From: UBA11475 sp902486425
GTDB lineage: Bacteria; Bacillota; Clostridia; Christensenellales; Borkfalkiaceae
Direction: 5' to 3'
NCBI GenBank assembly: GCA_902486425.1
Contig: CABTOK010000007.1
Coordinates: 1 to 64,000, forward strand
DNA length: 64,000 bases
In this document: piece by piece, positions 17,723 through 27,296 of the stretch
How the letters are laid out: the number at the start of each line of letters is the position of its first letter
How positions within the stretch are numbered: the first letter of the stretch is position 1
Program-made: the position numbers and the translations under genes
Notes under the pieces: model-generated
The model's input: only the letters and a program-made list of their open reading frames with translations
Databases searched by the model: none
What the model was told of the DNA's origin: nothing

Positions 17723-18727
17723 ATGAAAAAGTTCAGAATTTTATCCGTAATTTTAGCGGTTTTAACCGCTCTTGCGGCAGGCTTCGGCTGCAAAGTAACC
17801 GATAATAAGGGCGACGATAAAGGCGGAACCGGACGCACTGCTCTTCAATTTTACTGTCCGGACGGAGCGCCTGCTCTCGCTGTGGCGGGATTATTCGGCA
17901 ACGAAACGTTAGGTACCGAAGATATAACGATGAATTATCACGTTATTTCCGCCGATAAGATCGCTTCGACTGTGCTCAAAACAACTAAAAAAGCCGACGT
18001 AGCGATATTGCCCGTAAACGCAGCCGCAAAAATCTGCGGAACCGGCGAAGATTACGTTTTGACGAGCGTTCTGACTCACGGCAATCTCTTCATCGTATCG
18101 GATACGGAGATTACAATAAACGACCTTGTCGGAAAGGTAGTCGGCGTTATAGGCAGGGGACTTGTTCCTGATATGACGCTCAAAGCAGTTCTTAACAAAA
18201 ACAATATCGAATACGTCGAAGCGAATACTGCCGAAAGCGGCAAAGTCGCGCTTACCTATTACGAAAGCGGCGAAGAGCTTATGCCGGCTATGAAGCAGAA
18301 TAAAATTAAAATAGGTCTTCTGCCGGAACCCGCCGCAACCAAAATAGTTACAAAACTTAAAACCGCGTACACTTACAAACTCGATCTCGGCGAACTTTAC
18401 GAAGGCGGCTATCCGCAGGCGGTTATGCTCGTCAAAAAGTCCGTAATGGAAGCTCATCCCGATTTTTACGGTAAACTTACCGCAGCTTTACAGGCTTCGG
18501 TAACGTGGGTGAACACGATCGAAAACGCTTCAGCCGCGGTAGACGCGGTTAACGCAAAGTTAGACGAAGGCGTAGCGGGAACTCTCGATTCGTTCGTTAC
18601 CGCCGAAGTTATCGGAAGATGCTCGGTAAAATATGCTTCCGCAAGCTCGATGAAAACTAAAATAAAAGACTATTTGTCGGCTATCGGACAGAATCTTCCG
18701 TCCGACTCGTTCTTCTACGGCGAATAA
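17723..18727 (+). CDS. NMT1/PhnD-like substrate-binding lipoprotein
   Basis: The 334-residue protein has a signal peptide ending at a cysteine in GFGC (about 20-23), so it is probably a lipoprotein. It keeps the periplasmic-binding fold pattern of the NMT1 group: a ligand segment ADVAILPVNAA and LVGKVVGVIGRGLVPD near the hinge. The family signature YAPLYVA is not present; FYCPDGAPALAVAGLF occupies that place, so its ligand probably differs from that of the first importer. The gene is first in the operon and is controlled by the structured leader. The permease follows after 93 bp. Confidence 0.83.
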   Translation: MKKFRILSVILAVLTALAAGFGCKVTDNKGDDKGGTGRTALQFYCPDGAPALAVAGLFGNETLGTEDITMNYHVISADKIASTVLKTTKKADVAILPVNAAAKICGTGEDYVLTSVLTHGNLFIVSDTEITINDLVGKVVGVIGRGLVPDMTLKAVLNKNNIEYVEANTAESGKVALTYYESGEELMPAMKQNKIKIGLLPEPAATKIVTKLKTAYTYKLDLGELYEGGYPQAVMLVKKSVMEAHPDFYGKLTAALQASVTWVNTIENASAAVDAVNAKLDEGVAGTLDSFVTAEVIGRCSVKYASASSMKTKIKDYLSAIGQNLPSDSFFYGE

Positions 18728-18733
18728 TAAAAA

Positions 18734-18756
18734 GGTAGCGTTTAGGGCGCACAGGT
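18734..18756 (+). repeat. GGTA-N13-ACAGGT element, copy C, inside a perfect hairpin
   Basis: GGTA 18734-18737, ACAGGT 18751-18756. GGTAGCGTTT pairs with AAACGCTACC at 18763-18772, so ACAGGT lies in the loop, between the binding-protein and permease genes of one operon. Confidence 0.65.
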
Positions 18757-18820
18757 ATCTCGAAACGCTACCCGAAATTAACCGTAAATGTGTAAAAAAG
18801 CGACAAGACGGAGAATATAA

Positions 18821-19579
18821 TTGAAAAGAGCGGCTAAAATAATCGGCTATGTTCTGCCATTTGTAACCGTAGGAATAATCTTTGCGGTATGGGTGATAGC
18901 GGCGAATTCTTTGAAAGACGAAATAGTGCTTCCGACGGTAAAAGATACCGTACGGGAGACTTTCGCTATGTTTAAGGAAAAGGAATTTTACGTCGCTTAC
19001 TTCAATACGCTGTTAAGAACGGCGATCTCGTTTTTAATATCGTTTGCGGCGGCTTTCATACTGGCGTATTTTTGCTATAAGTCTGAATACTTCAAAAAAG
19101 CGGTAAATCCGATCATACTTATAATAAGATCATTTCCGACGATAGCTATGGTTCTGTGGCTCGCATTGTTTGTAGATTCGTCTGTCGCACCCGTCATAGT
19201 AACGGGTTTTGTAGTGCTCCCGACGCTGTTTTCTTCGTTATACGGGTACCTTAAAGAAGTCGATAAAAATCTTATCGAAATGTGCTCTGTTTTCGGAGTC
19301 TCTAAAGGCGATACGCTTAAAAAAGTAATACTTCCGCCGCTTATAGGCAAAACAACGGAACTTTGCGGCGCGGGAATTTCGCTCAATCTTAAACTTATGG
19401 TCGCGGCGGAAACTCTTGCGGGAGCGGCGAGAGCGATAGGCTTTTTGATGAAGAAAGAAAAGGCTGATTTCGAAACGGCAAAATTATTGGCGCTCGTGCT
19501 TATCGTCGTTCTTACGGCGATAATAATCGAAACGGCGTTTACTTTTATCGCGGGGAGACTTAAAAAATGGGAACTGTAG
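18821..19579 (+). CDS. ABC importer permease (second NMT1-type system)
   Basis: It has 252 residues with six predicted helices from about residue 6. The EAA-type loop lies around 148-170 (EMCSVFGVSKGDTLKKVILPP). The TTG at 18821 is the only good start, after GACGGAG. It overlaps the ATPase gene by 13 bp. Member of the SsuC/TauC-like group; substrate unknown. Confidence 0.87.
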   Translation: MKRAAKIIGYVLPFVTVGIIFAVWVIAANSLKDEIVLPTVKDTVRETFAMFKEKEFYVAYFNTLLRTAISFLISFAAAFILAYFCYKSEYFKKAVNPIILIIRSFPTIAMVLWLALFVDSSVAPVIVTGFVVLPTLFSSLYGYLKEVDKNLIEMCSVFGVSKGDTLKKVILPPLIGKTTELCGAGISLNLKLMVAAETLAGAARAIGFLMKKEKADFETAKLLALVLIVVLTAIIIETAFTFIAGRLKKWEL

Positions 19580-20259
19580 CTGCTTTAGAAAATATTCTTA
19601 CGATAAAAAATATTACAGTCTCTTATAAAGACAAGGTCGTTTTAAGCGGAATAAATTTCGGACTTAAAAAAGGAAGCGTCGTCGCGATTCTGGGCGCGAG
19701 CGGGGTAGGCAAGACCACGCTTTTGAACGTTATCGCCAAAAGAATACCCGTATTATCCGGCGAAGTTACCGGCGATTACGGAAAAGTTTCGTACGTGTTT
19801 CAGGAAGACAGGTTGGTTCCTAACCTTACCGTGGAGCAGAACATAAGGCTTGTGAACAAGTTTGCGGATACGGAAGGAACATTAAAAGAATTAGGACTTA
19901 CGGAAGCAAAAAATCTTTATCCAAAGCAGCTTTCCAAGGGTATGGCGAAAAGAGTTTCGCTTGCCCGCGCACTTTCTTATAAAGGGGATATAATGCTTCT
20001 CGACGAGCCGTTTTCGAATCTCGACATCGCGGTTAAGCTTAAATCGGAAGAACTTTTTAAGACTGTCGCCGAAAAGGAAAATCTTACCGCCGTTTTAGTT
20101 ACTCACGACGTTGAAGAAGCGATATTCGTCGCGGACGAAATTTATATTTTAACGGGTTCGAGCCTTATAAAAATGCCGTCCGATCCTGAGTCTGCCCGAA
20201 ACGAAATAAAGAATTATTTCCTTTCCGATAAGCAAAAAGATACCGCCGGACGGAATTGA
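19567..20259 (+). CDS. ABC importer ATPase (second NMT1-type system)
   Basis: It has 230 residues: Walker A GASGVGKT (about 39-46), Q-loop in YVFQEDR, a signature LSKGM in place of the usual LSGGQ, Walker B MLLDEPF, and VTHD with the switch histidine. The LSKGM variant is seen in related importers and need not abolish activity. It is the last gene of the operon, and a terminator follows after about 50 bp. Confidence 0.88.
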   Translation: MGTVAALENILTIKNITVSYKDKVVLSGINFGLKKGSVVAILGASGVGKTTLLNVIAKRIPVLSGEVTGDYGKVSYVFQEDRLVPNLTVEQNIRLVNKFADTEGTLKELGLTEAKNLYPKQLSKGMAKRVSLARALSYKGDIMLLDEPFSNLDIAVKLKSEELFKTVAEKENLTAVLVTHDVEEAIFVADEIYILTGSSLIKMPSDPESARNEIKNYFLSDKQKDTAGRN

Positions 20260-20309
20260 TCAAAAATAACAAAAAAACATACAGATAAAAAATAAAAATC
20301 GAAAACTTG

Positions 20310-20338
20310 AAACGCACGTTAAAAAGCGCGCGTTTTTT
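20310..20338 (+). terminator. Terminator after the second importer
   Basis: AAACGCACG (20310-20318) with CGCGCGTTT (20327-20335), one mismatch, then T run. Confidence 0.82.
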
Positions 20339-20408
20339 ACTTTAAAAACAAAAAACGAAAATTTGTTCGGCTTTTTACCTTAAAATTGAAAAAGTTGCGA
20401 AAATAATA

Positions 20409-20437
20409 TTGTAAAAATCGTTCGTATTTGTTATAAT
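20409..20437 (+). promoter_or_regulatory. Promoter of ftsK
   Basis: TTGTAA (20409-20414) and TATAAT (20432-20437), 17-bp spacer. The leader of about 180 nt ends with GCCGCC (20582-20587) pairing with GGCGGC (20607-20612), which abuts the Shine-Dalgarno AAGGAG. Confidence 0.8.
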
Positions 20438-20624
20438 ATTAAATATCTGAAAAAACATAAAAAATATTCTATAAAAATATAAAAACTGAAAATCCGAAAC
20501 GACAGGTTTATAAACTTTTTGCGGTTTAACGCCGTAAAAGATTTTATTAAACCTTTAAAAGTAAACCTTAAAACGCGCGAAGCCGCCGATTTTTCGTTAA
20601 TCTCGGGGCGGCAAGGAGAAAATT

Positions 20625-23600
20625 TTGAGTAAAAAAGAAGATAAGAACAAAAAATCTTCGGATACATCATCGGTAGATAACGTAAAAACGGAAGGCAGAG
20701 CCGCAAAAAGTGGTTCCGGCGGAGTAAATATATTCACCAAGGAAACGCTCGGTATGCTTACCGTGCTTTTTACCGTACTTATTCTCGTATGCCTTATAAC
20801 GAGAGAACTCGTTTTTCCGTTCGGCAAGGCTGTAAGCGATTTCTTTTACGGCTTGTTCGGTTGGTTCGCTTACGTAGAATGCGCCGCGCTTATTTATGCC
20901 GGCGTTACTCTCGTCGCAGGCAAGGGGCTTAATATTCCCAAAAAGACGAGAATTTTTGCAGAACTCACGGTAGTCGTTCTCGCTCTTTTATTGCAGACCA
21001 TAACGACGTGGGACCTTTTTGATTATGATAAAACCACTTACGGGCAGTATCTTGTAAACTCTTACAAGGCGGTTTCGGGCGGACTTAAAGACGTTACCGC
21101 AGGCGGTCTTGCAATGTCGCTCGTAAGCTATTGGGGTATAAGACTTTTTCATCAGATAGGCTTTTTGGTCGTAGCCGCCGCTGGAACGATTGCTCTTTTA
21201 GCGTGTACTATCAAGTCGATAGCGGATAGCGCGGGCGCTTCGTCTTCGAGGGGCAGAATAGACATTCCCGTAAAAAAGGTCGAAGAAACGGAAGATCAGG
21301 AAAAGAAGTCCGATCCTTACGACGTGTTGTCCGATTTTGCGGATATTCCCGTCGGAAAACCTGCGGCTAAAAATCCGCTCAACGTTTATAATCCCGGGGA
21401 CTTCGAATTAAGGGGCAAAAAGGACGCCGCTCCCAACGTAAACGTAAACAACGTCGGCGGCGGGCTGTACGTCGCTTCGATAGGAACGCCGGAAAGAAAG
21501 GTTACTTCGTCCGACGATATGAAGACCAAGATAGATTACATCAAAAATCCCAAGCCGATAAACGTAGACGAGACTCTTTCGAGATTAAAGACCGAAAGTA
21601 AAAAAACGTCCGACTACAACGTTTCGGACGTTATAAAAAGAGAAGATCTCGGCTCGCCCGCTGCTTCTTCTTATACCGAAGATCCCGCCGATTACGAAGG
21701 CGTGTTTACGGTAAAACCCGAAAAGACGGTTGATAATAATACCGACAAGACCGATAAAAGGGAAGTAACCGATATACCCGTTGCGGACGGTTATAATAAA
21801 GCCGTCAAGCGCAGAACCGCGCCGGATAATACCGATTATAATAAAAACGCCGACGATTTATCAGATACAGGAATCAAAGAAACCGACTTTACCGCCGATA
21901 CCTATCATAGCGACTATCCTGCGGAAAAGTCCGAAACAAGCGACTATAATGCCGGATATAAGGAAGAAAAGACTTACGAATCGGATTCGGATATAGATAA
22001 AATCTTCAAAGAAGTGGACGAAAATCCGTCCGAAGATTATATAGACGTTGCTTCGGACGAAGAAGTGTTTACCGCTTCCGGTAAGGAAGAAAAAGAACCC
22101 GAACTCAAACCTACGAGAATTATGGGCTTCGGCAATAACGAAGCGTCTTTCGGCAAGACGGATAAGAGCGATGAAACGGACGAAGTTACAAATTCCGACG
22201 TTTCCGATGCCGAAGAAAAGATAGTAAAAACTTTCGTTGCGGACGACGAACCCGTATCCGAAAGGAAAACTTATTCCGAAAGAAAGGCTGAAAAGCAGGA
22301 CGTTTCCGAAGAAACGGAAGAACCCGTTCCCGAAAAGAAGCCCGAACCGATAAACAGACCGTATTTCGTACCGTCTCTGAATACCTTCGTCGCGCACGAG
22401 CAGAGCGTCCGCGCCGAGCCAGAAGATCACGAAGGTCGTATGAGAAAGATAGAAGAAATTTTACAGACTTTCCATTATCCGAGTAAGTGCGTCAACTATA
22501 TTTACGGACCGTCGTTCACCAGATACGAGCTTACTATCCCGTCCGGACAGAGCGTAAGAACCGCTACAAAATTCGATTATGATCTGACAGCGCAACTCGA
22601 AGTAAAAGACGGCGTAAGAATACAGGCTCCCATTCCGGGTAAAAACCTTATCGGCGTGGAAGTCGCAAACAAAACAAAAATTCCCGTATCGCTCAAATCG
22701 GTACTCGAAGTAACTCTCGGCAAACCCGTAAAACCCGGCACGCTTATGTTCGCCATAGGTAAGGACTTAGAGGGCAACGTTATCGAAGACGACCTTGCGA
22801 GAGCGCCGCACTTCCTTGTAGCCGGTTCCACCGGTTCCGGTAAGAGCGTTTGCCTTAACTGTCTTATAATAAGTCTTATCATGCGCTATTCGCCGGAAGA
22901 TTTGAAGCTCGTACTCGTCGATCCCAAACTCAACGAATTCAAAGCCTATCAGCATCTTCCGCATCTTGCTACCGACGAAATAATAACCGAACCGCAGAAG
23001 GTCCTGACCGTTCTCGACTGGGCGTACGAAGAAATGGAACGCCGCAACAAGATTTTCAGCGAATCTGGTTCGGCTGTCAAAGAAATAAAAGACTACAACA
23101 AACTTATAGCGAGCGACACCGTTCCGAGAATGCCGCGTATCGTAATAATAATCGACGAGCTTGCCGACCTTATGCAACAGGTTCAGAGAGATCTCGAAAA
23201 GAAGATAATGGCTCTTGCGCAGAAGTCGAGATCGGCGGGTATTCACCTTGTTCTCGCAACGCAGAGACCGTCTGTCGACGTAATCACCGGCGTTATCAAA
23301 GCCAACCTGCCCGCGCGTATCGCGTTTAAGGTAATGACCTTCGGCGATTCGCAGACAATTTTGGGCGAAGCCGGAGCCGAAAAGCTTTTGGGCCGCGGCG
23401 ATATGCTTTATAAGGGAGCCGAAATGGGCGCAGGCGTGAGATATCAGGGCGCGTTTGTTTCCGGCGACGAAATAGATAAAGTAGTTCAGTTCATTATAGG
23501 TAACAACGAAGCGTACTTCAACGAAGAACTTGCCGAAAAGCTCGAAAAGACGGGCAAAGAAGAGGAAGAAGAAACGTCATCGGACGGCGAACACGTTTCC

Positions 23601-23828
23601 AATACCGAATCGCTCGATCCGCTCTTTATCACGGCTTTGCAGGCGGTAATCGACGCAAATTCGGCTTCTATATCCATGCTTCAGAGACGTTTCCAGATAG
23701 GCTATTCCAAAGCGGGCGGACTTATCGACAAGATGGAACAGATGGGGTATATATCGTCCTTCGAAGGCAGCAAAGCGAGAAAGGTTCTTATTACGAGAGA
23801 ACGGTTCGACGAGCTTTACGGCGGTTGA
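20625..23828 (+). CDS. ftsK: DNA translocase FtsK/SpoIIIE
   Basis: Pumps chromosomal DNA through the closing septum. It is 1067 residues: N-terminal membrane domain with about four helices (38-190), a long acidic low-complexity linker (about 210-585), then the RecA-like motor with Walker A GSTGSGKS (734-741), Walker B IIIDELADLM and LVLATQRPS, and a C-terminal winged-helix gamma domain that reads KOPS/SRS sites (about 1000-1067, SISMLQRRFQIGYSKAGGLI). TTG start after AAGGAG. The linker is longer than in Bacillus SpoIIIE. Heads the ftsK-rimO-pgsA block. Confidence 0.96.
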   Translation: MSKKEDKNKKSSDTSSVDNVKTEGRAAKSGSGGVNIFTKETLGMLTVLFTVLILVCLITRELVFPFGKAVSDFFYGLFGWFAYVECAALIYAGVTLVAGKGLNIPKKTRIFAELTVVVLALLLQTITTWDLFDYDKTTYGQYLVNSYKAVSGGLKDVTAGGLAMSLVSYWGIRLFHQIGFLVVAAAGTIALLACTIKSIADSAGASSSRGRIDIPVKKVEETEDQEKKSDPYDVLSDFADIPVGKPAAKNPLNVYNPGDFELRGKKDAAPNVNVNNVGGGLYVASIGTPERKVTSSDDMKTKIDYIKNPKPINVDETLSRLKTESKKTSDYNVSDVIKREDLGSPAASSYTEDPADYEGVFTVKPEKTVDNNTDKTDKREVTDIPVADGYNKAVKRRTAPDNTDYNKNADDLSDTGIKETDFTADTYHSDYPAEKSETSDYNAGYKEEKTYESDSDIDKIFKEVDENPSEDYIDVASDEEVFTASGKEEKEPELKPTRIMGFGNNEASFGKTDKSDETDEVTNSDVSDAEEKIVKTFVADDEPVSERKTYSERKAEKQDVSEETEEPVPEKKPEPINRPYFVPSLNTFVAHEQSVRAEPEDHEGRMRKIEEILQTFHYPSKCVNYIYGPSFTRYELTIPSGQSVRTATKFDYDLTAQLEVKDGVRIQAPIPGKNLIGVEVANKTKIPVSLKSVLEVTLGKPVKPGTLMFAIGKDLEGNVIEDDLARAPHFLVAGSTGSGKSVCLNCLIISLIMRYSPEDLKLVLVDPKLNEFKAYQHLPHLATDEIITEPQKVLTVLDWAYEEMERRNKIFSESGSAVKEIKDYNKLIASDTVPRMPRIVIIIDELADLMQQVQRDLEKKIMALAQKSRSAGIHLVLATQRPSVDVITGVIKANLPARIAFKVMTFGDSQTILGEAGAEKLLGRGDMLYKGAEMGAGVRYQGAFVSGDEIDKVVQFIIGNNEAYFNEELAEKLEKTGKEEEEETSSDGEHVSNTESLDPLFITALQAVIDANSASISMLQRRFQIGYSKAGGLIDKMEQMGYISSFEGSKARKVLITRERFDELYGG

Positions 23829-23894
23829 CGGAAAAAGTTATATAAAAGAACAGAAGCGTGATTTACGCTGAAAATATTTTACGGAATCAAAATT

Positions 23895-25223
23895 ATGGAA
23901 CTTAAAAAAGTCGGCGTAATATCGCTCGGTTGCGATAAAAACAGAGTCGATACCGAAAAAATGCTTTCCTTTCTTAAAGGGAAGTATGAACTTACTTCCG
24001 ATATAAACGAGGCGGAAATAGTTATTATAAATACGTGCGCCTTTTTAGAATCTTCAAGAAAAGAAGCGATAGAAGAGATTTTATCGGTAGCGGAACTCAA
24101 AAAAAAGGGCAAGCTCGAAAAGATTATAGTTTCCGGCTGTCTGCCTCAAAAATTCATAGGCGAAATTTACGGTGCTCTTCCGGAAGCGGACGCTTTTATG
24201 GGAGTTTCGGACTATAAAAAACTTACCGACGTAATCGAAAAAATATACTCCGGCGAACGAGTGAACGCCGTCGGCATCGCAAGAGAAGAACCCACTACCG
24301 AAAGAGTTCTTACGACAAACAACTACGCTTATATAAAAATAGCGGACGGTTGCAACAACTTCTGCACGTACTGTCTTATCCCGTTCATCCGCGGAAGATA
24401 CCGCTCTGTACCCGAAGCCGATATTATTAAAGAAGCGAAGTCTTTGGGTAATGTAAAAGAACTCATTTTAGTTGCCCAGGACACGACAAAATACGGCTGC
24501 GATCTTAACGATGGCGAAAATATAGTAAGACTTATCCGAAAATTATCCGCTCTCGAAAACGTCGGTTCGATAAGAATTTTGTACTCTTATCCCGAAAACG
24601 TGACTGACGAACTTATCGAAGAATTTGTACACAACGATAAGCTTATAAAATACATAGACATGCCGCTTCAGCATGCGTCCGACAGCGTTTTAAAAAGAAT
24701 GAACAGACGCGGCAGAAAGGCGGAATATTTAAGTCTTATTGCAAAAATGAAGGAAAGAATCCCCGGAATAGCTATCCGTTCGACTTTTATAGCCGGCTTC
24801 CCCGGCGAAACGGAAGAAGAGTTTAACGAACTCAAAGAATTTTTGGGACAAGCGAAATTTTTCAACGCGGGGTTCTTCGCTTATTCGAGAGAAGAAGGCA
24901 CCGCCGCGTATAACTTCGATAATCAGACAGACGAAAAGGAAAAGAAGAAGCGAGTAAAAGAACTTTATAAAGCGCAGAAGAAGATTTCGAAAGAAAATCT
25001 TAAAAACTTCAAGGGCAAAACCATAGCCGTAACTGTCGACGGCTTCGACAACGATTCGCTTTTATGGTACGGCAGAGCGTATTTTAACGCTCCCGACATC
25101 GACGGCAAAGTGTACTTTACCATAGACAGAGAAACAAAAAGCGGAGATAAAGTAAACGTAAAAATATTAAAAACGGGCGATTACGATTTGTTCGGAACAG
25201 TCGGACAGGATCGCCGTAAATAA
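23895..25223 (+). CDS. rimO: Ribosomal protein S12 methylthiotransferase RimO
   Basis: Radical-SAM enzyme that methylthiolates an aspartate of ribosomal protein S12. It has 442 residues: N-terminal UPF0004 domain with SLGCDKNRVDTE, INTCAFL and SGCLPQ (cluster-binding cysteines), central radical-SAM CNNFCTYC (about 152-159), and a C-terminal TRAM domain (about 375-438). SLGCDKNRVD and the IADGCNNFCTYC context favour RimO over MiaB. The ribosome binding site is weak (CGGA), so it may depend on translation from ftsK, 66 bp upstream. Confidence 0.95.
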   Translation: MELKKVGVISLGCDKNRVDTEKMLSFLKGKYELTSDINEAEIVIINTCAFLESSRKEAIEEILSVAELKKKGKLEKIIVSGCLPQKFIGEIYGALPEADAFMGVSDYKKLTDVIEKIYSGERVNAVGIAREEPTTERVLTTNNYAYIKIADGCNNFCTYCLIPFIRGRYRSVPEADIIKEAKSLGNVKELILVAQDTTKYGCDLNDGENIVRLIRKLSALENVGSIRILYSYPENVTDELIEEFVHNDKLIKYIDMPLQHASDSVLKRMNRRGRKAEYLSLIAKMKERIPGIAIRSTFIAGFPGETEEEFNELKEFLGQAKFFNAGFFAYSREEGTAAYNFDNQTDEKEKKKRVKELYKAQKKISKENLKNFKGKTIAVTVDGFDNDSLLWYGRAYFNAPDIDGKVYFTIDRETKSGDKVNVKILKTGDYDLFGTVGQDRRK

Positions 25224-25256
25224 GACATAAAGCAGATTTTTCAAGGAGACTTTTAT

Positions 25257-25853
25257 ATGAAAATGAACTTACCCAACAAACTTACGATACTAAGAATGAT
25301 TCTGATACCAGTATTCATGGCGTTTTATTTTCTCGAAATGATACCGTACAATCACGTTATCGCGGCGGGCGTTTTCGCTTTGGCTGCGTTCACCGACTTT
25401 CTGGACGGAAAAATTGCGAGAAAATATAACTTAGTAACCAACTTCGGTAAATTTTTGGATCCCATCGCGGACAAGGCTCTCGTTTCGACCGCTCTTATAA
25501 TTTACCTTACTTCGGCGATAGCCGGTAAAGAAGCGTTAGGCTTCGATCCCACGATAGCTTACGCATGCTGCGCTTCGGTCATCGTTATGAGAGAACTCAT
25601 CATAAGCGGTTTCAGAATGATCGCGGCGAAAAACCAGGTCGTTCTCGCCGCGGATATATGGGGAAAGGCTAAAACCTTCGTAACCGATTTCGCGCTGGCG
25701 TTCTTGCTTGTCGGAACCGATCTCGACGGAAGACTCGGCGAAGTTATTCTGGTTATCGGATACGTATTATTCGCAATAGCTACGCTTTTAACCGTAATAT
25801 CGGGTGTTAACTATATATTAAAGAACCCCGACGTACTTAAAGACAAAGCGTAA
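25257..25853 (+). CDS. pgsA: CDP-diacylglycerol--glycerol-3-phosphate 3-phosphatidyltransferase
   Basis: Makes phosphatidylglycerol phosphate, the first step toward PG and cardiolipin. It is 198 residues, four or more helices, with the CDP-alcohol phosphotransferase signature D-x2-D-G-x2-A-R-x8-G-x3-D-x3-D seen as DFLDGKIARKY, then GKFLDPIADK (about 47-73). CAAGGAG precedes the ATG. Follows rimO by 33 bp; recA comes next, without the cinA gene often found there. Confidence 0.95.
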   Translation: MKMNLPNKLTILRMILIPVFMAFYFLEMIPYNHVIAAGVFALAAFTDFLDGKIARKYNLVTNFGKFLDPIADKALVSTALIIYLTSAIAGKEALGFDPTIAYACCASVIVMRELIISGFRMIAAKNQVVLAADIWGKAKTFVTDFALAFLLVGTDLDGRLGEVILVIGYVLFAIATLLTVISGVNYILKNPDVLKDKA

Positions 25854-25856
25854 GAA

Positions 25857-25878
25857 GGTACGGTTTCGGCGAACCTGT
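25857..25878 (+). repeat. Variant of the GGTA element (GGTA-N12-ACCTGT)
   Basis: GGTA at 25857-25860, a spacer with the same TTTCG core, then ACCTGT at 25873-25878, the reverse complement of the usual ACAGGT. It may be a degenerate or inverted copy. Confidence 0.35.
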
Positions 25879-25963
25879 GATGCGGAATATGTGCTAAAAC
25901 AGCATCGAAACGATACCGTAAAACAAAAGTAAAGCCGTAAAAAGCAAATAAAGAAGGGAATTT

Positions 25964-25992
25964 TGACCGAAAGGTCATTTGAGCGAAAGCTC
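25964..25992 (+). promoter_or_regulatory. Two tandem GAAA-tetraloop hairpins in the recA leader
   Basis: TGACC-GAAA-GGTCA (25964-25977) is followed after three bases by GAGC-GAAA-GCTC (25981-25992). They lie 28 bp before recA. No promoter or LexA-type operator was found in the gap. Confidence 0.5.
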
Positions 25993-26019
25993 TTAAAATA
26001 AACACAAGGAATTAAAAAA

Positions 26020-27030
26020 ATGGACGAACAGAAATCTAAGGCGCTCGAAAGCGTACTCGGGCAGATTGAAAAGCAGTACGGCAAAGGTTCGATAATGCGT
26101 CTCGGCGACGAATCGGCGGACGCCAATATCGAGGTTATCCCCACGGGATGTCTTACTCTCGATATGGCTTTGGGTGTAGGAGGCTTCCCGCGCGGAAGAA
26201 TAATCGAAATCTACGGACCGGAATCTTCCGGTAAAACGACGGTCGCTCTCCATGCGATAGCGGAAGCTCAGAAGCTCGGCGGAATTACGGCTTTTATCGA
26301 CGCGGAACACGCTCTCGATCCCGTTTACGCTAAAAATCTCGGAGTAAATCTCGACGATCTTTACGTTTCGCAGCCGGATACAGGCGAACAAGCTCTCGAA
26401 ATAACCGATCAGCTCGTAAGATCCGGTGCGATAGACTTAATAGTAATCGACTCGGTAGCGGCGCTCACTCCCAAGGCGGAAATCGACGGCGAAATGGGAG
26501 ATCAGCACGTAGGCTTACAGGCGAGACTTATGTCGCAGGCTCTCCGTAAACTCACGGGCATAACCAATAAATCCAAAACCTGCGTTATCTTTATCAACCA
26601 GTTGCGCGAAAAGGTAGGCATCATGTTCGGCAACCCCGAAACCACCCCCGGCGGAAAAGCACTTAAATTCTATTCGAGCGTAAGACTCGACGTAAGAAAA
26701 GGCGACGTAATAAAGGACGCCTCCGGTCAGATCGGAAACAGAACGAAGGTCAAGGTTGTAAAGAACAAACTTTCGCCCCCGTTCAAGACGGCGGAATTCG
26801 ATATGATTTACGGCAAAGGAATTTCTAACGAAGGTTGTATTCTCGATATGGGCGTAGAAACCGGCGTTCTCGAAAAGAGCGGCGCCTGGTTTGCGTACAA
26901 CGGCGAAAAGATAGCCAACGGCAGAGACAGAGCCAAAGATTATCTCGCACAGAACAAGGACGTTGCGGAAGAAATAAAAGCTAAAATCATGGAAAAGATA
27001 AAACCGCATAAAGAAGAATCGGCAGAATAA
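26020..27030 (+). CDS. recA: Recombinase RecA
   Basis: Strand exchange and SOS coprotease. It has 336 residues with Walker A GPESSGKT (66-73), the catalytic glutamate region EHALDP, Walker B LIVIDSVAAL, loop L1 EGDxG-type segment EIDGEMGDQHVG, and the C-terminal KNKLSPPF block. ACAAGG precedes the ATG. The acidic tail is short. No Gram-positive SOS box (GAAC-N4-GTTC) was found upstream, so induction may differ from Bacillus or act through an earlier promoter. Confidence 0.98.
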   Translation: MDEQKSKALESVLGQIEKQYGKGSIMRLGDESADANIEVIPTGCLTLDMALGVGGFPRGRIIEIYGPESSGKTTVALHAIAEAQKLGGITAFIDAEHALDPVYAKNLGVNLDDLYVSQPDTGEQALEITDQLVRSGAIDLIVIDSVAALTPKAEIDGEMGDQHVGLQARLMSQALRKLTGITNKSKTCVIFINQLREKVGIMFGNPETTPGGKALKFYSSVRLDVRKGDVIKDASGQIGNRTKVKVVKNKLSPPFKTAEFDMIYGKGISNEGCILDMGVETGVLEKSGAWFAYNGEKIANGRDRAKDYLAQNKDVAEEIKAKIMEKIKPHKEESAE

Positions 27031-27040
27031 TCCGGAAAAT

Positions 27041-27069
27041 AAAAAACGACGGTCTTCTGTCGTTTTTTT
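27041..27069 (+). terminator. Terminator after recA
   Basis: AAAAAACGAC (27041-27050) pairs with GTCGTTTTTT (27059-27068) and merges into the T run. Confidence 0.92.
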
Positions 27070-27185
27070 TGTGATTCGTAATCTCTTTGTCACATAAAGC
27101 TTTCGGGCGTCGCCTTTTTATAGACTTCATAGGCTTCTTACTATACATATAATTTTAATATATAAATAAAAAGTTTTAATAGATA

Positions 27186-27214
27186 TTGACTTTTACATTT
27201 AGTTGAGGTATAAT
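27186..27214 (+). promoter_or_regulatory. Promoter of rny
   Basis: TTGACT (27186-27191), 17-bp spacer, TATAAT (27209-27214). The 115 bp between the recA terminator and this promoter show no gene or motif. Confidence 0.88.
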
Positions 27215-27296
27215 ATTTTACGGAATGTTTAAAAAAGCGGAATTTGTGTTTTTTTCGTTAATAATAACGACGGAAGGGTAAAATTAAAATATAAAA

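Noticed and set aside
22000..22430. Long open frames opposite the ftsK linker and other housekeeping genes
   Set aside because: They are shadows of low-complexity or biased codons, without ribosome sites or family motifs.
25854..26019. LexA/DinR SOS box before recA
   Set aside because: GAAC followed by TGTG is present, but no GTTC half at the proper distance.
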